The notes beneath the pieces are model-generated. The model worked only from the letters and a program-made list of their open reading frames with translations, had not been told where the DNA came from and did no database searches. The position numbers and the translations under genes were made by a program. This document shows, piece by piece, positions 47,327 to 54,880 of a DNA stretch of 64,000 bases (position 1 is the first letter of the stretch; each line of letters opens with the position of its first letter). Source of the stretch: Bdellovibrio sp. (GTDB lineage Bacteria > Bdellovibrionota > Bacteriovoracia > Bacteriovoracales > Bacteriovoracaceae); NCBI GenBank assembly GCA_016187935.1, contig JACPIU010000002.1:1-64000 (forward strand). The letters are read 5' to 3'.

Positions 47327-47874
47327 AAATTAGTGTTTGGCTGTTTCTAATTATGGGATTAGGCCCTCTCGGATGTGTCCACGACCCAAATGAAAAAGGG
47401 ATGGAAATTTTACCTGACATGATTCATTCCGTGGCCTACGAAGCTTATTCTGAAAATCCTCTCACCCCCGATAAGAAGACAATGATGTTGCCTGTGAAAG
47501 GGACTGTTGCCAGAGGACACATGCCTTACATGTATCTCAAAACTCCCGAAGATGCTATCCGCTCGGGAATTGAACTTGTGAATTCCACCCAGGTTAATGA
47601 GAAGACTCTGGCGCGGGGACAGTCTCAATATGAGACGTATTGCTTGGTTTGCCACGGTGTGACCGGGCAAGGTGATGGCCCCCTGATTCCTAAGATGCCC
47701 AATCCACCTTCCTATACCTCCAAGACCTTTCTTACTTATCCCGATGGACGAATTTTTAATGCCATCACTGTCGGTTTTGGTGATATGGAAAGTTATGCAA
47801 ATCAAATTAACGAGCAAGATCGTTGGTACATCGTAAATTATATTCGGACATTGCAGAAGAAAAAGGTGCCTTAA
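47323..47874 (+). CDS. actE: Alternative Complex III subunit ActE (monoheme cytochrome c lipoprotein)
   Basis: A 183-residue lipoprotein: signal peptide with lipobox GPLGC (Cys18), then a single c-type heme at C107-LVC-H111. VKGTVARGHMPYMYL before the heme and the MPNPPSYTSKTF segment with the distal Met region are typical of ActE. The ATG overlaps the actD stop (ATGA). It probably hands electrons from the complex to a soluble or membrane cytochrome acceptor. Confidence 0.92.
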   Translation: MKISVWLFLIMGLGPLGCVHDPNEKGMEILPDMIHSVAYEAYSENPLTPDKKTMMLPVKGTVARGHMPYMYLKTPEDAIRSGIELVNSTQVNEKTLARGQSQYETYCLVCHGVTGQGDGPLIPKMPNPPSYTSKTFLTYPDGRIFNAITVGFGDMESYANQINEQDRWYIVNYIRTLQKKKVP

Positions 47875-47900
47875 GCGAGTCTAAAAAAAGAGAGGGGCGT

Positions 47901-49088
47901 GTGAATCTAAGAAGTGAGGAATTTAAAATACCGTCATCATATAAGAAGCTTTGTTTATTTTTTATGGCGGTAGGTCTTTTGGTCTTTCTTTTGGCACTTA
48001 AACTTTATCCAGAGCGGGCCTGGGCCAATGTCTTGATTAACAATTTTTACTTTGTGTCCCTTGCCTTAAGTGGTGCTTTCATTGTGTCACTCCAATATCT
48101 GGTTGCCGGCAGCTGGATTTCTGCTTTTAAGCGCATTCCAGAGGCCTTTACAGGATTTTTACCTTATGGTTTTCTCCTCATGGCCGCACTCCTGTTAGGC
48201 GCACACAGTATTTATGAGTGGACTCATCTTGATGTTGTCGAAAATGATCCGATTCTCTCCGCCAAAGCGGTGTATTTGAATCCGCCTTTTTTTATCATTC
48301 GCCTCTGCCTGTTTTTTGTTATTTGGTACCTGACGGCGGGATGGTTAGTGCGATTATCTCGCAGACAAGATGTCGTTGGAAGTAGTCCTGCACTCTTAAG
48401 TCGTCAGACCAAAGCAGCCGCTATCTTTGTCATCAGTTTTGCTTTCAGTTACGCGCTGGCCAGTTTTGATTGGATTATGTCGCTTGAGCCTCATTGGTTC
48501 AGCACTATTTTTGCCGTGTATTGTTTCTCCGGAATGTTTGTGAATGGTTTGGTGATGGTTGTTTTGAGTTTGCTGGTACTGCAACACCTTGGCCATTTGA
48601 AAGATGTGATTAATGCGAATCACTATCACGATCTTGGGAAAATGATTTTCGGTTTTTCTACCTTCTGGGCCTACATTTGGTTTTCGCAATATCTGTTGAT
48701 TTGGTATTCCAACATTCCTGAAGAAACAACTCATTATCTCTCCCGTGAGTCTCAAAATTGGAGTTGGTTTTTTTATGCCAATCTTATTTTTAACTGGTTG
48801 GTGCCTTTCTTGGCCCTGATGCCCCGAGGAAATAAACGCAACGTATGGATTCTTTCACGAGTGTGCGTGTTTCTGTTGGTGGCGCATTGGTTTGATCTTT
48901 ATGTCATGGTGGCACCAAAAATCTTTGAACATGCCAAAGTGGTTCACAGTGTAGGATTGGTCGAGATTTTTATGGCCTTAGGTTTTGCAGGTGCATTTGT
49001 TCTTGTTCTTATGAAAAATTTAGGCAAGGCGAATCTGATTGCAAAAAATGACCCGTATTTGGAAGAAGGAATACATTTGCATCAATAG
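47901..49088 (+). CDS. actF: Alternative Complex III subunit ActF (NrfD-like membrane protein)
   Basis: A 395-residue membrane protein with about ten helices, paralogous to ActC. The start is GTG 47901 with GAGGGG just upstream; a longer frame open from 47823 would lie within actE. Family segments: GSWISAFKRIPEAF, LPYGFLLMAALL, SLEPHWFSTIFAVYCFSG and FWAYIWFSQYLLIWYSNIPEE. It completes an intact set ActABCDEF. The complex oxidises menaquinol and replaces cytochrome bc1. Confidence 0.94.
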   Translation: MNLRSEEFKIPSSYKKLCLFFMAVGLLVFLLALKLYPERAWANVLINNFYFVSLALSGAFIVSLQYLVAGSWISAFKRIPEAFTGFLPYGFLLMAALLLGAHSIYEWTHLDVVENDPILSAKAVYLNPPFFIIRLCLFFVIWYLTAGWLVRLSRRQDVVGSSPALLSRQTKAAAIFVISFAFSYALASFDWIMSLEPHWFSTIFAVYCFSGMFVNGLVMVVLSLLVLQHLGHLKDVINANHYHDLGKMIFGFSTFWAYIWFSQYLLIWYSNIPEETTHYLSRESQNWSWFFYANLIFNWLVPFLALMPRGNKRNVWILSRVCVFLLVAHWFDLYVMVAPKIFEHAKVVHSVGLVEIFMALGFAGAFVLVLMKNLGKANLIAKNDPYLEEGIHLHQ

Positions 49089-49098
49089 GGAGGCTTTT

Positions 49099-50739
49099 AT
49101 GTCGTCATGGCTTGTAAGGTGGGAACCTGAAAATCCGCAATTTTGGGCCGAAGAAGGAAGTTCTCGCGCTTGGGGAACCCTTGGCGTTACCACTTTTAGC
49201 CTTATCGCCTCCTTCGCCACCTGGTTCGTCATGAGCGCGGTGGTTATTCGTCTCCCGGCAATCGGATTTAAGTTCGATACCATGCAACTATTCTGGTTGG
49301 CGGCCATGCCCGGACTTTCGGGGGGGGCCATGCGAACGATTCATTTTTTTTTAATTCCGATATTCGGTACCAGGGCCACGCTTACAGTCGCAACTTTCAT
49401 AAAACTTATCCCAATGGTATGGCTTGGGTTTGCGGTACAAAATCCTGAAACACCGTATCTGCATTTTTTAATCATTTCTTTCCTGTGTGGTTTTGGCGGC
49501 GGTGATTTTTCATCCTATATGCCCTCATCAAGTCTTTTCTTTCCAAAAAGGTTGCAGGGAACGGCCATGGGAATTCAGGCCGGTGTGGGTAATTTTGGTG
49601 TCAGTCTGGTTCAATTTGTTACACCTTGGATTATTGGTTTCGCGGTTGCAGGGGCGGCCGGTGGCCCGCAACTTTTTACCAAGAGCACGCCTGTTTTTGA
49701 TGTGAAAATTATCAAAGATGCCGGAGTGGTTAAAGATGTTGTAGTGGCGAAGGAGACCCTGGCCAACAATATTTCTGTCGTGAAAGATGAGACAGGGGCG
49801 ATAAAGGATGTGGTCATTTCTGAAAGTGAGCTGACAAAAAACATGAAGGGCGAAGTCAGCAAAAATGACAACGGAGTGGTGACTGATGTTACGGTTAAGG
49901 CCGTGGTTAAAAAAAGTATTTGGCTGCAGAATGCCGCCTTCTGGTATGTACCGTGGTTATTGTTTGCCGGAATTTTATGCTGGGTCTATTTGAAAAGTGT
50001 GCCGATGAGACGGCCATCGATCGGAAAAATTCTTAAGGACATGACCGATAATAAGCATGGCTATATTTGCACCTGGACCTACATCATGACCTTCGGCTCT
50101 TTTGCCGGTTTTTCCGCTGCCTTTCCTCTTATGATCAAAACCATCTATGGAAACATTCCGGGAATGGATGCCGCGCTTGCTCCGGACCCGCTGAAATATG
50201 CATTCATTGGTCCTCTCATAGGATCTTCCGTGCGCTTTTTAGGTGGGCCTTTGAGCGATAAATGGGGCGGAAGTATCTTTACCCAAATCTCGGGAGTAGG
50301 AATGATTCTTGGCTGCCTTGCCTTGATCTTCGGCGGATTGCTGACTCCAACATCCCTCGATCAGTTCCCGCTTTTTGTCGCGGTCATGCTATGGATCTTC
50401 CTCATGGCCGGAATTGGCAACTTTGCCACTTTTCGTCAGTACCCCATCGTCTTTGCTTTTTCTGCCAGAAGGGGAGCGCAGAGTCTTGGTTGGACCGGTG
50501 CTTGGGCGGCCTATGGCCCCTTCATCTTTTCCTCTTTGATTGGCAGTTCCATCACTAAATATGGCTCATCCATACCATTCTTTATTGGTGCGATGGCCTT
50601 TTACGCTATTGGAAGCTGGTTAAACTGGTGGTACTACACTAAGCCAGGTGCAGAAAGAGGTGACTGGGGAGTTGGTAAGACTTGGTGGGATCGAATCACT
50701 GAGTCTGAGAGAGAGCAATATGTTACCGCCAATTTGTGA
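49099..50739 (+). CDS. narK: NarK-type nitrate/nitrite transporter with inserted repeat loop
   Basis: A 546-residue major facilitator of the nitrate/nitrite porter family. The start is ATG 49099 with AGGGAGG upstream. Nitrate-signature helices are GFGGGDFSSYMPSSSLFFP and a later GIGNFATFRQYPIVFAF, and a substrate-binding Arg lies in SGGAMRTIHFFLIPIFG. Between two helices, about residues 200-270, stands a hydrophilic insert built of three related units (IKDAGVVKDVVV, VKDETGAIKDVVI, SKNDNGVVTDVTV). Such a loop is not part of the core family. It follows actF by 10 bp. Confidence 0.93.
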   Translation: MSSWLVRWEPENPQFWAEEGSSRAWGTLGVTTFSLIASFATWFVMSAVVIRLPAIGFKFDTMQLFWLAAMPGLSGGAMRTIHFFLIPIFGTRATLTVATFIKLIPMVWLGFAVQNPETPYLHFLIISFLCGFGGGDFSSYMPSSSLFFPKRLQGTAMGIQAGVGNFGVSLVQFVTPWIIGFAVAGAAGGPQLFTKSTPVFDVKIIKDAGVVKDVVVAKETLANNISVVKDETGAIKDVVISESELTKNMKGEVSKNDNGVVTDVTVKAVVKKSIWLQNAAFWYVPWLLFAGILCWVYLKSVPMRRPSIGKILKDMTDNKHGYICTWTYIMTFGSFAGFSAAFPLMIKTIYGNIPGMDAALAPDPLKYAFIGPLIGSSVRFLGGPLSDKWGGSIFTQISGVGMILGCLALIFGGLLTPTSLDQFPLFVAVMLWIFLMAGIGNFATFRQYPIVFAFSARRGAQSLGWTGAWAAYGPFIFSSLIGSSITKYGSSIPFFIGAMAFYAIGSWLNWWYYTKPGAERGDWGVGKTWWDRITESEREQYVTANL

Positions 50740-50745
50740 GAAATT

Positions 50746-51501
50746 ATGTTATCAGAACGGGCAACACAAAAATTAACCGAAACTCATTTTCTTATTCCTG
50801 AAGATGAAGGGATGAGTTTTAAAGATGAACAAAGACCTGGTTCTTTTGACTTTGTCTTTGAACATTCCAAAGTCCCTGGCGGGATTCATTTTTTCGGATT
50901 GGTGGATCAAAACCACGAAGCCAGACCTCTTCTCGGTTTGCAATATGCCACCAACCTGAAAGGTCCTCACTTAGCTTTCTTGGAAGCGGCAGTTGAATTG
51001 TTACAAGGTAGAAATACCACCACCGTTTCGGGGCTTAGTGTGCGCGAAGTGGAAAGTTTCCTGCGCGATCAAAATGATCAACCCGCTTTTCAAGGCGGTC
51101 TGGCCACTTTTTTTCCCATGTTGGAATTTTTGGGTCCCTTGCAGAAAAAAATGCAGGAGAATGCCGGAGCAAGAGGCGGCGGAAAAAGACAGTCTCCGGT
51201 TATTGGGCAGGATTATCAACCGGGTCATCCGCTGATCGCAGACGGCCATTTTTCCGATCTCAATTGCGATGAGCAAGAAGCATTAGTGCATGAAGTTTTC
51301 GATCGATACATTCGTCCCGCCCTTCGCGTCGATCAGGGCGAAGCTGAAGTGGTTTATATAGACGGTCCAATGATTGTCATGATCTATAAAGGGGCATGCA
51401 CCCATTGCCATTATGCTTTGACGTCAACCTTGGATTTTATCCAGCGTGTTCTGCAAATTGAATTAAACGATGATAAAATTCGGGTGATGACGGATTATTA
51501 A
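50746..51501 (+). CDS. NifU C-terminal-domain protein
   Basis: A 251-residue cytoplasmic protein. The C-terminal ~75 residues are a NifU-like iron-sulfur scaffold domain: RYIRPALRVDQGEAEVVYIDG and the C218-x2-C221 motif in GACTHCHYALTSTLDFI. The N-terminal ~170 residues are not recognised and contain a Gly-rich basic linker near 150. It is the last plus-strand gene of the respiratory block, 6 bp after narK. With more than ten iron-sulfur clusters needed by NarGH and ActB, a role in cluster delivery or repair fits, but that is inference. Confidence 0.8.
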   Translation: MLSERATQKLTETHFLIPEDEGMSFKDEQRPGSFDFVFEHSKVPGGIHFFGLVDQNHEARPLLGLQYATNLKGPHLAFLEAAVELLQGRNTTTVSGLSVREVESFLRDQNDQPAFQGGLATFFPMLEFLGPLQKKMQENAGARGGGKRQSPVIGQDYQPGHPLIADGHFSDLNCDEQEALVHEVFDRYIRPALRVDQGEAEVVYIDGPMIVMIYKGACTHCHYALTSTLDFIQRVLQIELNDDKIRVMTDY

Positions 51502-51504
51502 GAA

Positions 51505-52263
51505 CTACTTGCAGACCGGGGATAAGTCTCCCGAATCAGCACCCGCCTTAATCAGGAGACAGAGAATTTGATTCACATCATGAGATTGAACATTGTGATC
51601 TCGTGCCACTCGGGCCGGCAGAGCCAGTCCGTCACTATCGACAAATTTTGCATTGGCGCCTTTTTTAAGTAACAATTCCACCATTTTAAGATTGCCATTT
51701 TCACTGGCCGCCAGCAATGGCGTTTCTCCCGTCATATTCACGCCATTGACATCAGCTCCAAGCGATAACAACTTGGCGGCAATTTCCACATGATACCCAC
51801 CATTTGGATTATGAGGGAGAGCAATTTTAGACAGCAGAAGGAGAGGTGAGTTTCCATAAATATCATTCTCGTCCACTGCCGCACCGGCCTTGAGAAATAA
51901 GTCTAATTTTTTTTGATCATATTTATACAGGGTGTATTTATTAACATGATAATGGAGTGCCGTTCTTCCTTCATTATCCTTTTGGTTAACATTGGCCTTA
52001 TGATCGATAAGATATTTAATGATTTTTCTGTTTTTTCTGCCACTTAGGATGAATAGCCCTCGCAATGGTGCCTGAGCGGCCGCCATAAGTGGCGTTTCAC
52101 CATTCTCATCTTGTACGTTGGCACCAAGTTCTTTTGTGAGTTTTTTCACTTTTGAAATTTTCTGCCCTGAAATGGCACTGAAAAAATCTTGAACAGTCGC
52201 TGCTTGGGCGGTAACTGTGCCAAACAAGAGAGTTAACAGTGTAATTTTAATGTAATTAACCAT
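51505..52263 (-). CDS. secreted ankyrin-repeat protein
   Basis: A 252-residue protein with a signal peptide (VNYIKITLLTLLFGTVTAQA) and about five ankyrin repeats, with typical units NVQDENGETPLMAAAQA, NVNQKDNEGRTALHYHV, VDENDIYGNSPLLLLSK and VNGVNMTGETPLLAASENGN. Ankyrin repeats bind other proteins; in the periplasm the partner is unknown. Ends with a small Cys-containing cap. It converges with the NifU-like gene, 3 bp apart. Confidence 0.88.
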   Translation of the reverse strand: MVNYIKITLLTLLFGTVTAQAATVQDFFSAISGQKISKVKKLTKELGANVQDENGETPLMAAAQAPLRGLFILSGRKNRKIIKYLIDHKANVNQKDNEGRTALHYHVNKYTLYKYDQKKLDLFLKAGAAVDENDIYGNSPLLLLSKIALPHNPNGGYHVEIAAKLLSLGADVNGVNMTGETPLLAASENGNLKMVELLLKKGANAKFVDSDGLALPARVARDHNVQSHDVNQILCLLIKAGADSGDLSPVCK

Positions 52264-52447
52264 CTTGGGCCTAGTTTACTCTATTTACCGTTTTGCCTCA
52301 CAAATTAATGAAATTTTTGAAATTATTACAGGATGAAGGCCATTTTTTTAGAGGATGATGTGGTGCGGCTATTTGTATGGTAAAGTGTCGCCGTTTTGAG
52401 AGAGAATTATGTGTTTTTGGAGGCCTTGCTAACTTACTGGAGGAGCG

Positions 52448-53017
52448 ATGTCACGATTATCACTTTTAAAAGGTTCAACGTTTTTCATTGTGACCTGCCT
52501 ATGTATATTGGTGCAAGTAGGCCATGCTGCCACTGAGGCCAATGAAGCTTTGTATGGTTACCTTACCAAGTTTAAGGGTGAAGTTTACGCTTCCTCAAAT
52601 TGGTATTTAAATGCCACTGTTATTTCATCGAAGTTAGGCACCGTTCTCTTAGAAGATTTTTCCGATTCCAAATTTGAATTAGATGGAAACAAATTAATGC
52701 TTACCCTCAAGCACGAAGGTGCAAGAATTGAAATGGGCACCATTGATGAAAGTGTTATTGCAGGTTTGGCGGAAGGTGAGCGTGCTTTAGTGCAAACTCA
52801 AGATACTGTAAAGTTGACCTTGATTGCAAAGAAATCCCGCCCTTCGATCTCTTTGGGATGGGGCTGTGGAATTACCGGATGTGATTTTAAACCCCGCGCT
52901 GAAATCAAACGAAAGTACTTGTTTGAGTTGTCTTTAAATGACGGCCAAATGGTATGTCTGAATCAGGGTTATCAGTCCGATCGCACAAAATTCTACAGTG
53001 GGAAATGCTCAAAATAG
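52448..53017 (+). CDS. secreted protein of unknown function
   Basis: A 189-residue protein with a signal peptide (about 1-28, ending GHA) and a beta-rich mature part that I do not recognise. Two pairs of cysteines (GWGCGITGCDF and the C-terminal VCLNQ with KCSK) may form disulfides. The region repeats charged strands such as GTVLLEDFSDSKFELDGNK. GGAGG stands 4-8 bp before the ATG. It may share transcription with the following glycosyltransferase, 22 bp downstream. Confidence 0.7.
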   Translation: MSRLSLLKGSTFFIVTCLCILVQVGHAATEANEALYGYLTKFKGEVYASSNWYLNATVISSKLGTVLLEDFSDSKFELDGNKLMLTLKHEGARIEMGTIDESVIAGLAEGERALVQTQDTVKLTLIAKKSRPSISLGWGCGITGCDFKPRAEIKRKYLFELSLNDGQMVCLNQGYQSDRTKFYSGKCSK

Positions 53018-53039
53018 AGTAAGAGTATAAGTATTGTGT

Positions 53040-54152
53040 ATGAAAAAGATTGCGCTTATAAGCGATCAATTGACTTTTCTCGGTGGAGTTAGGGCCTCTA
53101 TTTTATCCCTTTGCTATATTTTGCAAAAGGCCGGTTATACTATTGAGTTGGGGCAAAACCTTGATGATGTTCATAACCCGGATATTCTTTGGACTCATTC
53201 CCCTTCTAACTTGTCACTTGTTTTACAACTCAAAGATTGGCATGAACGTCATCCGCATTGTCCGTTTATTTATCAAGTCCATGACTACAGAGAGATTTGC
53301 CTGACCGGACGTAAGAGTTGTGGCAAAGAACTGGCCCCCTGTTGGCGCGAGATGGGACTGGAGTGCTTTGCAATTCATTATAGTCAAGGATGCGGGCCGA
53401 CGCTTAATCCAGTGAAATTGGCGGAAAGATATAAACTCATCAAAGAACAAATCGGCCTGATGAAATTAAGCACCAAAGTCGTGGTATTTTCTGATTATGT
53501 AAGAGATCAGTTGGGACTCAATGGGATTTGTCTGGATAAAATTTTTAAAACACTGCCCTATTTTGTCCCCCCCGAACCAACTGAGATCAGCAACCAGCGA
53601 ACTGATACTGACACGACAGCGCTTTGGTACGGGCGCTTCACTCTGGAAAAAGGACCATTTCATTTTATTAATCTCATCCACCAACTCAAAGAATCGAAGG
53701 TTCCTCTGAGTAAGGCATGGATGATTGGAGAAGGGCCATTGGAAAAAGCACTCCATCTCCTATCCCATGAGTGCGAGTTGGATGATGTTCTTACCTTCAT
53801 AAATTGGGCCCGACCTCAGCATCTTTGGCGCTACATTTGTTCCTCCAGTTTTGTGCACTTTAGTTCTCTATGGCCTGAACCTTTCGGGTTGTTGGGAATT
53901 GAAAGTATGGCCTTAGGAGTTCCCGTTATTGGACGACCCGTTGGTGGAAGCCATGAATGGCTCAGAAGTGAATTTGGGCATGTCGCTGTTAACTCGGATG
54001 ATGTCGGCCATGTTTTCGATGCTGCTGCAACCTTATTGAGTCAACCTTCTTGTGCAGTAGCCAGAGCGGAAAAACTGAAGTCTGCATTTCAAGATAATTT
54101 TAATGTAATAAAACAAATTGAATCAATTAATAGAATGTTACAAGGCATCTAA
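53040..54152 (+). CDS. GT4-type glycosyltransferase
   Basis: A 370-residue GT-B fold enzyme. Start at ATG 53040. N-terminal domain: MKKIALISDQLTFLGGVRAS with the acceptor-side Gly-Gly loop, then HDYREICLTGRKSCG, a segment common to GT4 relatives with a Cys-rich loop. C-terminal domain: WYGRFTLEKGPFHFI, EGPLEKAL and the donor-binding SSLWPEPFGLLGIESMALG with E-x7-E. It should transfer a sugar to a lipid or polysaccharide. No other polysaccharide genes are adjacent. Confidence 0.88.
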   Translation: MKKIALISDQLTFLGGVRASILSLCYILQKAGYTIELGQNLDDVHNPDILWTHSPSNLSLVLQLKDWHERHPHCPFIYQVHDYREICLTGRKSCGKELAPCWREMGLECFAIHYSQGCGPTLNPVKLAERYKLIKEQIGLMKLSTKVVVFSDYVRDQLGLNGICLDKIFKTLPYFVPPEPTEISNQRTDTDTTALWYGRFTLEKGPFHFINLIHQLKESKVPLSKAWMIGEGPLEKALHLLSHECELDDVLTFINWARPQHLWRYICSSSFVHFSSLWPEPFGLLGIESMALGVPVIGRPVGGSHEWLRSEFGHVAVNSDDVGHVFDAAATLLSQPSCAVARAEKLKSAFQDNFNVIKQIESINRMLQGI

Positions 54153-54165
54153 ACGAGATCGGTTA

Positions 54166-54290
54166 AGAGCCTATCCCAAAACCCTCATCTGCGTCGTTGC
54201 TCAATCATTCGCTTGTGCGGCGTACACTCTGTGTACGCCTCCGCGCTCCCTCAATCGCGCCTAGCATCTGAAGGTTTTGGAATAGGCTCT
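54166..54290. repeat. 125-bp palindromic repeat element (MITE/REP-like)
   Basis: Terminal inverted repeats: AGAGCCTATCCCAAAACC at 54166-54183 pairs with GGTTTTGGAATAGGCTCT at 54273-54290 with one mismatch. Inside, TCATCTGCG faces CGCCTAGCATCTGA loosely and the centre holds GGCGTACACTCTGTGTACGCC (GGCGTACAC against GTGTACGCC). It lies between a plus- and a minus-strand gene end. The last bases also supply part of the TAG stop of the minus-strand gene. Same length as the palindrome at 11982 but different sequence. No coding capacity is evident. Confidence 0.85.
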
Positions 54291-54774
54291 AAAAATCTTT
54301 TTTAAAAGCGGCGGTATTTATCTTCATAACTTGGGCCTTAAGAAAATTTTCCCAGTCGAGAACAAGTTTTTGAACAGAAGTGAGATCTGAACTATAGCGA
54401 GGCACCAAGATGTGATGTTCTCCGTTCAGAGTTTTGGTGTTTACAAGTACAAAATGGTCATTTGGGGGAAGCTTGTCGAGAGGATAGGGCCCTTTTTCAA
54501 ATATTTTCCACAAATGCATGAGATGGAAAGTACGATCAATATGTTTGAATTTAGCGTTGCTTATTTTGACCGTCTTGCTATTTGAAGGTTTATCTTTCCA
54601 AATATGGGCGATAAATTCCTCGCTGTCGCCTTCAGACTTTTGGTTGATGATCACTCCACAGGGCCTGCGGATGGGATGGCAATAGGTTGTAAATTCATAA
54701 ATGCCCGGTGGATTTTTGGCCCAAACCGAACCACACCAGAGCATCAAAAAGAAAAAAGAGATTTTTCCGCACAT
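54289..54774 (-). CDS. secreted protein of unknown function
   Basis: A 161-residue protein with a signal peptide (MCGKISFFFLMLWCGSVWA). Two Cys near residues 32 and 39 (YCHPIRRPCG) could pair. No family recognised. The stop codon overlaps the outer end of the palindromic element, so the final residues AAFKKDF may reflect the element's insertion into or beside the gene. Divergent from the SelO-like gene. Confidence 0.65.
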   Translation of the reverse strand: MCGKISFFFLMLWCGSVWAKNPPGIYEFTTYCHPIRRPCGVIINQKSEGDSEEFIAHIWKDKPSNSKTVKISNAKFKHIDRTFHLMHLWKIFEKGPYPLDKLPPNDHFVLVNTKTLNGEHHILVPRYSSDLTSVQKLVLDWENFLKAQVMKINTAAFKKDF

Positions 54775-54880
54775 TCATCTATATTGACAGAGGAAAGACA
54801 CAATTTCCACTTTTCCAACAGAAAAGGTCAGGAAAAAATGATCATCTGGGTGAAATACTTTGCTCTGTTACAATAACCTT

